Shown: positions 51,697 through 62,028, numbered from the stretch's first letter. The stretch: 64,000 bases of DNA from Nitrospirota bacterium (GCA_029261195.1 JAJDBU010000063.1:92159-156158); one strand, 5' to 3'. Numbers and translations: made by a program. The notes: generated from the sequence alone by a model not told the origin.

Positions 51697-52239
51697 ATGA
51701 ATCTGCCAAACATATTAACCATTTTCAGAATCGTACTGATTCCCTTCTACATTGTTTTTTTTAACCAGGAGACTGCACAGAGTTCTTATATTGCCGCCTT
51801 CATTTTTTTGGTCGCGGGAATTACCGATGTGCTGGATGGTTATCTTGCGCGTTCACGGTCAGAGGTGACAAAATTCGGGAAATTCCTCGACCCGATTGCA
51901 GACAAGCTCCTGATCTTATCGGCCCTCTTCCTTCTGGTGGCCCACCATCGCGTTCCGGCCTGGCTGGCAATCGTGATTGTCGGACGCGAATTCGCCGTCA
52001 CCGGCTTTCGAGCCATTGCTGCATCGGAAGGTATTGTGATTGCGGCGGAATCAACAGGAAAAATAAAAATGATGTTTCAAGCCACCTCAGTTTTCATCTT
52101 GACCATCGATTCTCCTCATCCCCTTTTTCACCAGACGGGTTTCTTTTTGCTTCTGGTTTCCATGGTCCTCGCCATCGTTTCCGCAGGGCAATATTTTTCA
52201 AAGTACGGTCGAAGCCTCGAACTTTTTAAAGCGAAATGA
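51697..52239 (+). CDS. pgsA: CDP-diacylglycerol-glycerol-3-phosphate 3-phosphatidyltransferase
   Basis: This 180-residue membrane protein starts MNLPNILTIFRIVLIPFYIV and has the CDP-alcohol phosphotransferase motif DVLDGYLARSRSEVTKFGKF followed by LDPIADK, with all Asp residues. It makes phosphatidylglycerol-phosphate. A Lys-rich SKYGRSLELFKAK end is cytoplasmic. Confidence 0.95.
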   Translation: MNLPNILTIFRIVLIPFYIVFFNQETAQSSYIAAFIFLVAGITDVLDGYLARSRSEVTKFGKFLDPIADKLLILSALFLLVAHHRVPAWLAIVIVGREFAVTGFRAIAASEGIVIAAESTGKIKMMFQATSVFILTIDSPHPLFHQTGFFLLLVSMVLAIVSAGQYFSKYGRSLELFKAK

Positions 52240-52350
52240 AGACTTTCCCGGCTGTGTTCCTAAACAATACTGTATAGATATTCGATCGGGCATCTCACAT
52301 TTTCCGTATAAGCGGTTATACTTGTTATTGTGCCCGGGAATAGGATGGAT

Positions 52351-52944
52351 ATGCTCCCCGTCATCGCCCCAGTCATCGGATTGATACTTGCGAACTATTT
52401 AATTGGATCCATTCCTTTTGGTCTGATCATTTCAAGAGTATTTAGGGGCATTGATCCTAGAGGGGAGGGGAGCGGCAACACCGGGGCAACCAATGTGTTG
52501 CGTGTTGTCGGCTTACGCTGTGCAATTTTAACCGTCATCTGCGATCTGACGAAAGGGATGCCTCTGATCATGGTAGGAAGAAAGCTTGGACTCGAAAACG
52601 AGATTGTCCTTCTTATCGCAATCGCGGCGGTTCTTGGACATGTTTTCTCGATTTTTTTACGCTTTAAAGGAGGTAAAGGAGTGGCGACAAGTCTGGGGGT
52701 TTTTCTTGTTCTTGACCCGAAAATTGCCCTCATCGGACTGCTGGTCTGGATTGTCGCTTTCCTGCTCAGTCGGGTGTCTTCTGTCGGTGCTCTATGCGGT
52801 TTTGGCGCATTGCCGTTTTTGACCCTCTTTTTCAGGCCTGAGAAAGCGATGATGTTTTTTGCAACAACGATCACCCTCCTGATCTATTTTCGGCATTGGG
52901 AGAATATTCTCCGACTGATAAAGGGGACTGAGAAAACAATATAA
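52351..52944 (+). CDS. plsY: Acyl-phosphate glycerol-3-phosphate acyltransferase
   Basis: This is a 197-residue protein with about five membrane helices, counted from ATG 52351 to fit the family start (MLPVIAPVIGLILANYLIGS); the frame opens further up at GTG 52330 and ATG 52345. Active-site motifs are GSIPFGLIISR, GSGNTGATNVLRVVG and FKGGKGVATSLGVFL. It starts phospholipid synthesis from acyl-phosphate. Its stop codon lies in a hairpin (52941-52969). Confidence 0.94.
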   Translation: MLPVIAPVIGLILANYLIGSIPFGLIISRVFRGIDPRGEGSGNTGATNVLRVVGLRCAILTVICDLTKGMPLIMVGRKLGLENEIVLLIAIAAVLGHVFSIFLRFKGGKGVATSLGVFLVLDPKIALIGLLVWIVAFLLSRVSSVGALCGFGALPFLTLFFRPEKAMMFFATTITLLIYFRHWENILRLIKGTEKTI

Positions 52945-52969
52945 CTATCCAGCCAAGCTGAATAGTTAT
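52941..52969 (+). other. Hairpin at the plsY stop codon
   Basis: ATAACTAT-C-CAGC (52941-52953) pairs with GCTG-A-ATAGTTAT (52957-52969) around CAA. The following bases are AAAAAATC rather than a T-tract, so on the plus strand it is a stable 3' hairpin, not a standard terminator. Confidence 0.5.
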
Positions 52970-52992
52970 AAAAAATCAATTCTTAAAAATCC

Positions 52993-54828
52993 TTGAAAGA
53001 ATTAATGAAGTCACTCAAGTTAGTAATCATTTTATTTTTTATTGGCCTTTATCCCTCTTATTCAAGTCGTGCCCTGGCAACTCCACTTGAAACTCAAAAC
53101 CTGAAAGAGCAAAAGTCTTTCCAGCTTGCATCCGCAATTCGTGAGGACAAACTGAATGCCTTTATAAGAGATCAAGGTATTACGCAATCAAGTCGGGCGA
53201 CAAGCGCCCTCTTATTTGAAGCCGAGCGGGCGCTCAGTGAAAACCGATGGGCAGAAGCCATTAAGCTGGCGCAAATGTCAGCGCAGCTTTCACCTGATTC
53301 TCCGTTTCCGGCATTTTTTATGGCGGAGGTTTACTGGCAGGCAAAAACCTTCAAACTCTCCGACGCAATCCTTCATTTTTTAGTCGGCCTGGGCCTTCTC
53401 GTCAGCGACCTCAGTCTTCTGATTGACCTCTTGACACCCTTTGCCTTTCTGCTCATCCTCGCGATTTTATTATCTTTTGCAACCTTCATCCTTTATTCAT
53501 TGCTTTCATATGCCCCTTCATGGCTGCACCAGCTTTCACAACACTCAATTCGATATTTATATCCCATTTCAGCCGGTCTTCTTTTTTGCATTCTCTTTCT
53601 CTCTCCATTGATACTCGGACTGCCACCTCTTTATCTTCTCTTGTTCTCCTTTTTATTGTTTTGGCGATTTTATCGTCCCTCTGAAAAAGGAGCCGTAATG
53701 GCTTTTCTGGTCGGCTTGGGTACGACTGCCTGGGTCTTGCCCTTTCTTCTGACCCTCCTCACAGCAAAAGGGTCCAATCTAATTGATGAAATGTCCAGGA
53801 ATACTAAAAGGGACACGCGTTTGACGCCGACCATGATTGGACAAGCCGGAGGGGGGACAGAAGAAACGAGTTGGGAGGCCTGGTTTATTCGTGGCGTTAA
53901 TGAAGGGCGACAAGGACACTATGACGAGGCGAGGACCTACTATCAGAATGCGCTCCAAGACAATCCCAAGTCTCCCACAATATTGAACAACCTCGGTAAC
54001 CTGTCTTTCTATCAACAAGACTACGATCATGCCGGAAAATATTATCAAGAAGCGATCACCCTTTCCCCGAAGTTTATGGCTGCACAGTATAATTTAGCTC
54101 AAGTCTTTCGAGAAAAACTTTTATTTGAAGAAGGGGATAAACAGTTTGAGAAGGCGACAAAAATCAATGCAAATATTGCCGAAGCCTATGCCATGCAATC
54201 GACCCGCTTCCCGGATTTTCCCGTCATTGAAGAGCATTTCTCGAAACGTGAACTTTGGAATGCCCTCTTGCGTCTGCAGACACTTAATCGGCCATTCAGC
54301 GAAGAAATTTGGCAAAGTGCCGTCGGTCCCATTCCACTGGCCTATTCGCCTCTGCTTGCTCTCTTCTGCATCGCCTTATTGTCTCTCTCGACCCACTTTA
54401 GCGACTGGATGTTTTCAGCCTTACCTTGTGCCTTCTGCAAAAAAGCAATTTGCCTGAAGTGCGCAAAGCGACTCTATAGTTACCATGCCTGTAGACGCTG
54501 TCGGATGGAATTCAGAAATATTCGAAAAAAGAGTGATTACAAAATCATTGAAGATGCCGTCAGAAGCGTCCCCTTCAAACTCTATCCGCTCTTTCTCCTG
54601 CCGGGCGGAGGGCATCTGGCCGCACAAATGACAAAACGGGCCTTTTTATTTCTAATCCTTTTCTTCATCCTTTTAAGTTCCATTTTTATAGAAAAGGAAT
54701 TGATGCTGTCCACGGAGTGGGTTTTACACCGTGACGGCAATTTATTGCAGGTGCTGTTTCTTTTCCTGCTTTACATTACCGCGATCTTAGACCTTGTTCG
54801 CATGAGAAAACGTCGATTATGGCGCTAA
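52993..54828 (+). CDS. Multi-span membrane protein with TPR repeats and a cysteine-rich zinc-binding segment
   Basis: This is a 611-residue frame (TTG start; ATG 53005 is more likely) with a signal-anchor, one TPR-like unit at about 65-110, five or six membrane helices (about 125-270), TPR repeats (about 295-405; GRQGHYDEARTYYQNALQDN, YDHAGKYYQEAI), then CAFCKKAICLKCAKRL...CRRC, which resembles a double zinc-finger or B-box, and two C-terminal membrane helices. I do not recognise a named family. The end overlaps the next gene by 10 bp, so the two are probably co-made. Confidence 0.65.
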   Translation: MKELMKSLKLVIILFFIGLYPSYSSRALATPLETQNLKEQKSFQLASAIREDKLNAFIRDQGITQSSRATSALLFEAERALSENRWAEAIKLAQMSAQLSPDSPFPAFFMAEVYWQAKTFKLSDAILHFLVGLGLLVSDLSLLIDLLTPFAFLLILAILLSFATFILYSLLSYAPSWLHQLSQHSIRYLYPISAGLLFCILFLSPLILGLPPLYLLLFSFLLFWRFYRPSEKGAVMAFLVGLGTTAWVLPFLLTLLTAKGSNLIDEMSRNTKRDTRLTPTMIGQAGGGTEETSWEAWFIRGVNEGRQGHYDEARTYYQNALQDNPKSPTILNNLGNLSFYQQDYDHAGKYYQEAITLSPKFMAAQYNLAQVFREKLLFEEGDKQFEKATKINANIAEAYAMQSTRFPDFPVIEEHFSKRELWNALLRLQTLNRPFSEEIWQSAVGPIPLAYSPLLALFCIALLSLSTHFSDWMFSALPCAFCKKAICLKCAKRLYSYHACRRCRMEFRNIRKKSDYKIIEDAVRSVPFKLYPLFLLPGGGHLAAQMTKRAFLFLILFFILLSSIFIEKELMLSTEWVLHRDGNLLQVLFLFLLYITAILDLVRMRKRRLWR

Positions 54829-55967
54829 AAGGATCGATAAAAGAGTTCGGCCTTGCTGAGATTTTTGAGCTCATTTTTCACCAGCACAAAGAAGGGGTGC
54901 TGACAATGACGCGCGAAAAAGAAAGTGTCGTCGTCCTGTTTAAAGAAGGGAAAATCGTCCAGGCCGATGCCCCGGATCATAACGAAGCGCTTTTGAAAAG
55001 ACTAGGCACGGCTGCGCTTCTTAGCAATGATCAGGCTGGCATCATTCGCTATCGCATTGGAAAAGGCAACAAATCCATTGAGGCGCTCTTAGTCGAATTA
55101 GAATTTATTGCCGAGTCGGAAATGATGCGACTTTCTAAATTTTTCACTGAAGAATGTTTATTCGGGCTTTTTCATTGGGATTCAGGCGAATATCAGTTTG
55201 AACAGCAAAAAGTCACATACAATTCAAAGCTAATCACGCCTTTGGAAACGCAGTTTCTCTTAATGGAAGGGGTGCGTCAAATTGATGAATGGCCCTCCCT
55301 TTTAAAAAAAATATCATCAAGAACAATGGTTTTTGATGATATTTCCGAACCGGATTTCGATCAAGAAGATCCGGCAGGGGAGAGGAAGGTCGATCCGGAA
55401 GATCCCTTTGCTTCTTTTTCAGAACTCGGGGATCAGATGGAAAAGAGCGATCCCTGGCTGCTTGCCCAGGTTGCCGGGGGAAAAAATGTTCAGCAGATGA
55501 TTGATCAGGCACTGATGCACAGCTTTGCAGTTTATCAAGGCCTGGCTGAACTTCTGAAAGAAAAAAAGATTGAAAAAATCAGTCAAGACGAAAAGGCGCT
55601 TAAAAGAAGTGGTCATCCGCTCGATAAAGAGACGATTATCAGAGGGTTGCTTGCAGTGTTGATCATCGCGATGACCCTGGGGCTTTTTGTCATTTCAGTG
55701 CCGTCACTGCAATCTGTGACGACGCAAACACTCAGTCCTTTTCAGAAAATTAAAACGTTTTCTAAAAAAAATGAAGCCTATTTCATACGCTATGCACTGG
55801 ATCTATATTATTTGAAGCACCATCGATATCCTGATAAACTGCCTGACCTGTTTGGTGCTGATCTCTTTGGAGTCAAAGCAGAAATTATTTTTGAAGCATC
55901 CGAAGTTCTAGAAGGGTGGTCTTACAAACTGACATCTGAAAAAGGTGATCAATTTCAATTAAATTGA
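54819..55967 (+). CDS. DUF4388 (PatA-type) protein with membrane anchor and pilin-like tail
   Basis: This 382-residue protein begins MALKGSIKEFGLAEIFELIF followed by GVLTM and VVVLFKEGKIVQADAP, the DUF4388/PATAN pattern found in gliding and pili signalling proteins. The C-terminal half has a membrane helix (about 272-292) and a segment FIRYALDLYYLKHHRYPDKL followed by LPDLFG, similar to the type II pseudopilin (GspG-type) soluble part. No GspH/PilE N-methylation motif is present. It overlaps the TPR gene by 10 bp. Confidence 0.7.
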   Translation: MALKGSIKEFGLAEIFELIFHQHKEGVLTMTREKESVVVLFKEGKIVQADAPDHNEALLKRLGTAALLSNDQAGIIRYRIGKGNKSIEALLVELEFIAESEMMRLSKFFTEECLFGLFHWDSGEYQFEQQKVTYNSKLITPLETQFLLMEGVRQIDEWPSLLKKISSRTMVFDDISEPDFDQEDPAGERKVDPEDPFASFSELGDQMEKSDPWLLAQVAGGKNVQQMIDQALMHSFAVYQGLAELLKEKKIEKISQDEKALKRSGHPLDKETIIRGLLAVLIIAMTLGLFVISVPSLQSVTTQTLSPFQKIKTFSKKNEAYFIRYALDLYYLKHHRYPDKLPDLFGADLFGVKAEIIFEASEVLEGWSYKLTSEKGDQFQLN

Positions 55968-56003
55968 AACTAGTTTACATAATATTCATTATCAGACATT
56001 AAA

Positions 56004-56579
56004 ATGGGTAAAATTCTAAGCCGGTTCCGGCACGACTCTATATTGATCATGGCGGGTTTTCAGGAGACGATGGTTTCCATCGCCGCCCATGTGAACCAAA
56101 GCGTCCAAAAGGTCAAGATCGACCTTAAGACTGCCGAGTTGGAAAAAGAAATCAAAGAGAGTCAGATCAGTCTTGGCAAGCTGATCTATGAACGTCCAAA
56201 AGCGTCATCCGAAGAGGTCAGAGATGGACTTGCTCACTTACCTGAAATCAAGGCCCTCATCGAAAAAGCTGAGGCAGGACAAAAAAGCCTTGATGCGATC
56301 GTTGGAACGGGTTCACCGCACGAAGCATTGCTTGATTTCGAACGTCTTCTCATCCGGTCGGACTTTGTCATACAGCATATTCTGATTATGGATGGATTTA
56401 ATGGCATCGGCAAAACGATCAAAGACTTAGGGCTCCCGGACAGAATGCTCATTTTTTTTATCAAAAAGAGCAATCGGATCGAAATTGCCGACGGAGGGGT
56501 CGTGATTGAAGCAAGAGATGAGATTACATTCCTATGTTCAAAAGAAAACAGTCATAAATACAGGGAGTTTTGGTCGTAA
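56004..56579 (+). CDS. Protein with C-terminal RCK_C (TrkA-C)-like domain
   Basis: This 191-residue protein has an N-terminal helical, coiled-coil-like half (about 20-95; VKIDLKTAELEKEIKESQIS) and a C-terminal part (about 125-188) reading ILIMDGFNGIGKTIKDLGLP and FFIKKSNRIEIADGGVVIEA. That is the TrkA-C/RCK_C regulator pattern that binds small ligands in ion transport. No transporter is fused or adjacent. It lies 36 bp after the DUF4388 gene and convergent with kdsB. Function unknown. Confidence 0.55.
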   Translation: MGKILSRFRHDSILIMAGFQETMVSIAAHVNQSVQKVKIDLKTAELEKEIKESQISLGKLIYERPKASSEEVRDGLAHLPEIKALIEKAEAGQKSLDAIVGTGSPHEALLDFERLLIRSDFVIQHILIMDGFNGIGKTIKDLGLPDRMLIFFIKKSNRIEIADGGVVIEARDEITFLCSKENSHKYREFWS

Positions 56580-56595
56580 TCTTAAATTATTTGTT

Positions 56596-57345
56596 TCAAT
56601 ATTTAATTCGGTACAATGAAGCAAAAATTTTCTGTGCCTTGGTGAGATCGTCTTCAGTATCAACGGAAAGCGACTGATAATCATCGACAATCGTGACGCC
56701 AATCTTGATCCCGTGCTCCAAGGCTCGAAGCTGTTCCAAGTGCTCCGTCTTCTCCAGAACGGTCGGTTCAAGTGCAGCGATTCGCAGAAGTATTTCTCTC
56801 GTGTAGATATAGACACCAATATGAATCAGCGCACGCTCCGGCAAAGTGCCGTTTTGCTTCATCGGCAGACAGTTTCTTGAAAAATAGAGTGCCTTGCCTT
56901 CCAGATCCACCACCACTTTCGCTGTGGAGGCAGTACCTAAAATTGCGGCTTCGCTTTCCCAGTGAGCCAGGGTGCCCATTTGATGATCGGGGCGTTTGAG
57001 AAAATCGGCAACGAGACCATCCACAGCTTCTGCATTCAGGAGGACTTCATCTCCCTGAATATTAACAAAGATGTCTCCGATAGGTGAAGAGGCGGCATAC
57101 TCCGCTATCCGCTCGGTTCCGTTGGCACAGTCCGGCGAGGTCATGGACACATGTCCCCCTGCTTCATCGACGACCTTGTAGATCCGTTTATCGTCGGTTA
57201 AAACGACCACTTCATCAAGCCCTTTACATTGTTTGGCCCGGTCTAAAACGTGAAGAATCATTGGCTTATCACCAATTTTCAGGAGGGGTTTTCCGGGGAG
57301 GCGGGTTGATGCGTAACGACTCGGAATACAACCAATAACTTTCAC
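56596..57345 (-). CDS. kdsB: 3-deoxy-manno-octulosonate cytidylyltransferase (CMP-Kdo synthetase)
   Basis: This is a 249-residue protein counted from GTG 57345 (VKVIGCIPSRYASTRLPGKP), which fits the family start and avoids overlap with kdsC; the frame opens to ATG 57411. Motifs: SRYASTRLPGKPLL, VVVLTDDKRIY, GTERIAEYA and VNIQGDEVLL. It activates Kdo with CTP. Last gene of kdsA-kdsC-kdsB. Confidence 0.95.
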   Translation of the reverse strand: MKVIGCIPSRYASTRLPGKPLLKIGDKPMILHVLDRAKQCKGLDEVVVLTDDKRIYKVVDEAGGHVSMTSPDCANGTERIAEYAASSPIGDIFVNIQGDEVLLNAEAVDGLVADFLKRPDHQMGTLAHWESEAAILGTASTAKVVVDLEGKALYFSRNCLPMKQNGTLPERALIHIGVYIYTREILLRIAALEPTVLEKTEHLEQLRALEHGIKIGVTIVDDYQSLSVDTEDDLTKAQKIFASLYRIKY

Positions 57346-57367
57346 TTTAGTCTTCAAAACATCTAAT

Positions 57368-57931
57368 TTAATTTGTTTTTTTTGGATTGATGAAATAATC
57401 TTCGCTATCATTTAATAAACCCTGGGCAAGGAGGACTGCGTTAATCATTTCGCGAACAGCCGCATCTCCCCCCCGCTTTTTTGTTACCCAGTCGGCCATT
57501 TCCTTTACGCGCTGCTGGGCGTTCTCCGGGGCAACAAACACACCGACATGGGCGGCACACACCAAGTCCAGGATATCATCTCCCATGTACAGTACCTGCT
57601 GCATCTGAAAGCCTGCATCCCTAATGATGTATTGTAGGGCATCCAGTTTATAGAAATGGCCGAACTCGTAATAATCAAACTTCAGTTCTTTGACGCGTCG
57701 TTCCACCGCCTCCGCGACCCGACCGGTCAGCACCGCAAATTTAAGACCGGACTGCCGAGCCATCGTAATCCCAAAGCCATCCTGAACATGAAAGGTCTTG
57801 ATGTCCGTCTCAGCACCTGCATAGCTGATGGATCCATCCGTCAGCACCCCATCCACATCCAGCACAATCAGCTTAATGGCACATAGTTTTTCATGTAATT
57901 GAGAATCGGATGAACTATTTTCAAGTGCCAT
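57368..57931 (-). CDS. kdsC: 3-deoxy-manno-octulosonate-8-phosphate phosphatase
   Basis: This 187-residue HAD phosphatase has LIVLDVDGVLTDGSISYAG, LTGR (motif II), and YMGDDILDL (motif IV), without a cap domain, as KdsC tetramers have. It removes phosphate from Kdo-8-P. It is 20 bp after kdsA and 22 bp before kdsB, in the same direction. Confidence 0.96.
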   Translation of the reverse strand: MALENSSSDSQLHEKLCAIKLIVLDVDGVLTDGSISYAGAETDIKTFHVQDGFGITMARQSGLKFAVLTGRVAEAVERRVKELKFDYYEFGHFYKLDALQYIIRDAGFQMQQVLYMGDDILDLVCAAHVGVFVAPENAQQRVKEMADWVTKKRGGDAAVREMINAVLLAQGLLNDSEDYFINPKKTN

Positions 57932-57951
57932 TTAAATTTATTCCGATGATC

Positions 57952-58776
57952 TCAAGAAGAAGACTGCAGGGCTTTTCTAAGAGGTTTTATTTGAGAAAGC
58001 AGTCTTTCCAATCCATTAAAATCCAGCATATTCGGACCATCTGAAGGGGCCTGAGCCGGATCAGGATGGACTTCTAGAAAAAGTCCGTCACATCCGACTG
58101 CCACGGCGCCTCGTGTCAATGGGAGTACAAATTCGCGTTGCCCGGACGAAACCGCTCCCCCACCGCCGGGAAGTTGTACACTGTGTGTTGCGTCAAAAAT
58201 AACCGGAACACCCAATTTTTTCATAATGATAAGAGAGCGCATGTCGCTCACCAGGTTATTATAACCAAAAGAAACCCCACGCTCCGTCACCAGGATCTTT
58301 TTATTCCCAGTTGATTCTACCTTTTTGACCACATGTTCCATATCCCAAGGGGCTAGAAATTGTCCTTTTTTAACATTGACCACTTTTCCTGTAAGGCCAG
58401 CGGCAACAAGTAGATCTGTTTGGCGGCAAAGAAATGCCGGGATTTGCAGCACGTCGAGCACCTCTCCTGCGGCGCGTGCTTCTTCCGCCGAATGGACATC
58501 AGAGACCACGGGCACATCGAGTTCAGAGCGAACTTCCTGCAATATTTTAAGACCCTCATCCAGACCCACACCGCGAAAAGAATCGACAGAAGTCCGGTTG
58601 GCCTTATCGTATGAGGCTTTAAAAACAAAGGGGAAGCCATAGGGATCAATGATCTCTTTAATTTTTTCAGCCGTCTTAAGAATAAAGTCCCGACCTTCAA
58701 TCACACAAGGCCCGGCCATAAAAAGAAAATCTCCTTCAAACAGTTTGATTTGGCCTATTTCCAATTTTTTCGACAT
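57952..58776 (-). CDS. kdsA: Kdo-8-phosphate synthase
   Basis: This is a 274-residue TIM-barrel enzyme counted from ATG 58776 ([20 protein letters not shown]), which matches the family start; the frame extends upstream to 58842. Motifs: [54 protein letters not shown] and [15 protein letters not shown]. It condenses PEP with arabinose-5-phosphate. The Cys in AGPCV suggests the metal-dependent class is possible; class not certain. It is divergent to trpE. Confidence 0.96.
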   Translation of the reverse strand: MSKKLEIGQIKLFEGDFLFMAGPCVIEGRDFILKTAEKIKEIIDPYGFPFVFKASYDKANRTSVDSFRGVGLDEGLKILQEVRSELDVPVVSDVHSAEEARAAGEVLDVLQIPAFLCRQTDLLVAAGLTGKVVNVKKGQFLAPWDMEHVVKKVESTGNKKILVTERGVSFGYNNLVSDMRSLIIMKKLGVPVIFDATHSVQLPGGGGAVSSGQREFVLPLTRGAVAVGCDGLFLEVHPDPAQAPSDGPNMLDFNGLERLLSQIKPLRKALQSSS

Positions 58777-58926
58777 GGGTTTATTATGCAGTGCTGTCCT
58801 GAAAATGTGGGCGATCATAGCATTGCATCTCCTTGAATACAATCACGCAAAAAGCAGACTGATTCTTTGACAGCTTCTCGCACACTATGATAGCGTTTCC
58901 GGCTGATTTATAGAGATGAACGCGTC

Positions 58927-60405
58927 ATGCTAAGCCCCTCATTTGAACTCTTTTCCGAAAAAGCCAAAGAAGGCAATCTTGTCCCCGTTTACCGGGAAAT
59001 CGTCGCTGACTGCGAAACCCCCGTCTCTGCCTTTTTAAAGATTAAAAACGGGGCCTATCCCTTTCTTTTTGAGTCGGTTGAAGGGGGTGAAAAATGGGGC
59101 CGTTATTCATTTTTAGGCGCCGACCCCTCTGTCATCATTCAGGGCAAAGGCAAGCAAGTTTCGGTGACTCGTAACGGAAAGACGGAGGAGGCCACAGTTA
59201 CAGGTGACCCGCTTGTCGTCTTAAAAGATCTGCTTGCCACATACAAGCCCGTCGAGGTAGAGGGCCTTCCCCGTTTCTTCGGCGGCGCCGTCGGGTATCT
59301 CAGCTACGACATGATCCGCTTTTTCGAGTCGATTGAGACCAAACATCCCGCAAAAGATGCTCCAGACTTTTTCTTTCTCATCACGGATACCCTGCTTATT
59401 TTTGACAATGTCAGGCATCGTATCAAAGTCGTCTCTAACACCCTGATTGATCATGACGACTTGAAATCGAGTTATGAGCGGGCCCTTCAGAAGATCGATG
59501 AGATGGTCGCTCTGCTCAATCAGCCGCTTCAAACGACCGCTTCTTTAAAAAAAGGATCGTCTCTCTGCACCTCAAGCTCGAATGTCACTCAGGAGCATTT
59601 TGAAACATCGGTTTTGAAAGCAAAAGAATACATCGAAGCAGGAGACATCTTTCAGGTTCAGATTTCCCAGCGCTTCTCTGTTCCGCTTTCAGCCGAGCCC
59701 TTTACCGTCTATCGGGCTTTACGCAGTATCAATCCCTCCCCCTATATGTTTTATCTGGGACTCGGAGAGACCCATCTCGTCGGCACCTCTCCGGAAGTGC
59801 TTGTCCGCCTCGAGGGGGATCTCGTGGAAGCGAGACCGATCGCCGGAACCCGTCCACGCGGACTGACGCCTGAAAAGGACAAAGCATTAGAACTTGATCT
59901 TCTTGCCGACCCGAAAGAACGGGCCGAACATGTCATGCTGATTGATCTTGGTCGGAATGATGTTGGTCGGGTCTGTAAATACGGCACGGTTAAGGTGACT
60001 GAGCAGATGGTCATCGAACGTTATTCCCATGTAATGCACATTGTTTCTAATGTTGTCGGCACACTGGAAGACGGAAAAGATGCCTTTGATGTGCTACGGG
60101 CTTGTTTCCCCGCGGGAACCGTCACCGGCGCACCGAAAATCAGAGCAATGGAGATCATCGACGAGCTTGAAACTGAGGGTCGATCCCACTATGCAGGGGC
60201 GGTTGGTTATTTCAGTTTCCAGGGAAATATGGACACTTGCATTACAATTCGAACGATTATTGTCAATGGCTCGACAGCCACCGTTCAAGCCGCAGCTGGA
60301 ATTGTGGCCGACTCCGACCCTGAGCGTGAATTTCAGGAAACAGTCAATAAGGCAAAGGGCATGCTCGCGGCAATACAACTGGCTGAAAACGGATTGGAAC
60401 CCTAA
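58927..60405 (+). CDS. trpE: Anthranilate synthase component I
   Basis: This 492-residue chorismate-using enzyme has ASFL-type feedback region near the N-terminus (PVSAFLKIKNGAYPFLFESV), GGAVGYLSYDMIR, GTSPEVLVRLEGDLVEARPI, AGTRPRG, and DLGRNDVGRVC. Homologous PabB is shorter. First of trpE-trpG-trpD-trpC. A tryptophan-rich leader peptide was not found in the 84 bp upstream. Confidence 0.96.
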   Translation: MLSPSFELFSEKAKEGNLVPVYREIVADCETPVSAFLKIKNGAYPFLFESVEGGEKWGRYSFLGADPSVIIQGKGKQVSVTRNGKTEEATVTGDPLVVLKDLLATYKPVEVEGLPRFFGGAVGYLSYDMIRFFESIETKHPAKDAPDFFFLITDTLLIFDNVRHRIKVVSNTLIDHDDLKSSYERALQKIDEMVALLNQPLQTTASLKKGSSLCTSSSNVTQEHFETSVLKAKEYIEAGDIFQVQISQRFSVPLSAEPFTVYRALRSINPSPYMFYLGLGETHLVGTSPEVLVRLEGDLVEARPIAGTRPRGLTPEKDKALELDLLADPKERAEHVMLIDLGRNDVGRVCKYGTVKVTEQMVIERYSHVMHIVSNVVGTLEDGKDAFDVLRACFPAGTVTGAPKIRAMEIIDELETEGRSHYAGAVGYFSFQGNMDTCITIRTIIVNGSTATVQAAAGIVADSDPEREFQETVNKAKGMLAAIQLAENGLEP

Positions 60406-60417
60406 AGGACTCTAAGG

Positions 60418-60981
60418 ATGCTTCTTGTCATTGATAACTACGATTCCTTTACCTACAACCTAGTCCAGTATCTCGGTGAACTCGGGCAGGAGATCGCTGT
60501 CTACCGGAATGATCAAATCTCACTTTCAGAGATTGCAGCGCTTACACCCGAAAAAATTGTCATTTCGCCAGGCCCCGGCACACCAAAAGACGCGGGCATT
60601 TCGATTGAGGTCATTAAACAGTTTGGAGGAAAGATCCCGATTCTGGGGGTTTGTCTTGGCCATCAATCCATCGGAGAAGCCTTTGGAGGCGAAGTTATCC
60701 GAGCAGACCGATTGATGCACGGAAAGACTTCTATGATCAGGCATGACGGCCTTACGATTTTTAACACCCTCCCCTCCCCTTTTGAAGCCACCCGCTATCA
60801 TTCCCTGATCGTAAAAAAAGAGAATCTACCCGATATCTTTGAAATCTCGGCCTGGACCGAAGAAGGCGAAATCATGGGTATTCGCCACAAAGAGTTGCCG
60901 ATTGAAGGCGTCCAATTCCATCCTGAATCCATCCTCACCGGTGTCGGGATGGACCTCTTGAGAAATTTTTTGGCTTTGTAG
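60418..60981 (+). CDS. trpG: Anthranilate synthase component II (glutamine amidotransferase; may also serve PabB)
   Basis: This 187-residue class I amidotransferase has [19 protein letters not shown], oxyanion-hole [12 protein letters not shown], nucleophile Cys in [17 protein letters not shown] and catalytic HPE in FHPESILT. It lies 12 bp after trpE. Confidence 0.96.
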   Translation: MLLVIDNYDSFTYNLVQYLGELGQEIAVYRNDQISLSEIAALTPEKIVISPGPGTPKDAGISIEVIKQFGGKIPILGVCLGHQSIGEAFGGEVIRADRLMHGKTSMIRHDGLTIFNTLPSPFEATRYHSLIVKKENLPDIFEISAWTEEGEIMGIRHKELPIEGVQFHPESILTGVGMDLLRNFLAL

Positions 60982-61017
60982 TACTGTTTTTCTTCATTTG
61001 TTAAAAGGAGCCTTAGA

Positions 61018-62028
61018 ATGATCAAAGAAGCGATCAGCAAAGTGGTTGAAGGAATCGATCTATCCGAATCAGAAGCCGAGGGGGTCATGCGGCAGATTAT
61101 GGAAGGGGATGCCACGCCTTCTCAAATTGCCTCCTACATCACGGCTTTGCGGATGAAGGGGGAGACCGTCGCTGAAATCACGGGTTCGGCTCGGCTCATG
61201 CGTGAAAAGGCAGTACACATTCGTGTCGCTGATCCCCTGGTCGTCGATACCTGTGGTACCGGCGGTGACAAGCTCAATACCTTCAACATCTCAACAACGA
61301 CCGCATTTGTGCTTGCGGGAGCCGGAATCACCGTTGCAAAACATGGGAACCGCTCGGTCTCCAGTCAATGCGGTAGCGCCGATGTCCTCAAAGGACTCGG
61401 TATCGCCATTGATATTCCGCCCGAACGAGTCGAAGCCTGCATCAATGAAATCGGAATCGGCTTTCTCTTCGCTCCCCTATTTCATGGTGCAATGAAACAT
61501 GCCATGACGCCTCGAAAAGAATGCGGGATTCGAACCATTTTTAACATTCTGGGTCCATTAACGAATCCGGCAATGGCATCAGTCCAGGTGCTGGGTGTCT
61601 TCAAGGCAGAACTGACTGACCTGATGGCTCAGGCTCTGGTGAATCTCGGATCACGACACTGCTTCGTCGTGCATGGTCTTGACGGCCTGGATGAGATTAC
61701 AATCACCGGGAAAAGCCGGGTGTCGGAAGGGAAAGGCGGAAGTGTTGCTGCCTATCACATTGCACCCAAGGACTTTCAATTGAGCAATGGTAGGATACAA
61801 GACCTTGTCGGAGGAGATGTCGCCGCCAACACAGCTATTCTGCTTGCTATTTTAAGGGGAAAGAAAGGGGCGAAACGTGATGTTGTTTTGATGAATGCCG
61901 CGCCTGCCTTTGTCGCGGTCGGAAAGGCTACAACGCTTCAAGAAGGTAAGCTGATGGCTGCTGAGGCCATTGATTCCGGTCGCGCGATGTCCAAACTGGA
62001 AGCGCTACGTGAAATGACGAATAAGTGA
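61018..62028 (+). CDS. trpD: Anthranilate phosphoribosyltransferase
   Basis: This 336-residue enzyme has the PRPP site [37 protein letters not shown] and the anthranilate-binding [26 protein letters not shown] precedes the ATG. Confidence 0.97.
   Translation: MIKEAISKVVEGIDLSESEAEGVMRQIMEGDATPSQIASYITALRMKGETVAEITGSARLMREKAVHIRVADPLVVDTCGTGGDKLNTFNISTTTAFVLAGAGITVAKHGNRSVSSQCGSADVLKGLGIAIDIPPERVEACINEIGIGFLFAPLFHGAMKHAMTPRKECGIRTIFNILGPLTNPAMASVQVLGVFKAELTDLMAQALVNLGSRHCFVVHGLDGLDEITITGKSRVSEGKGGSVAAYHIAPKDFQLSNGRIQDLVGGDVAANTAILLAILRGKKGAKRDVVLMNAAPAFVAVGKATTLQEGKLMAAEAIDSGRAMSKLEALREMTNK

Noticed and set aside
58867..58891. TTGACA followed by TATGAT upstream of trpE
   Set aside because: The spacer is only 13 bases, too short for a sigma-70 promoter; 16-base spacing gives a poor -10 (GATAGC).
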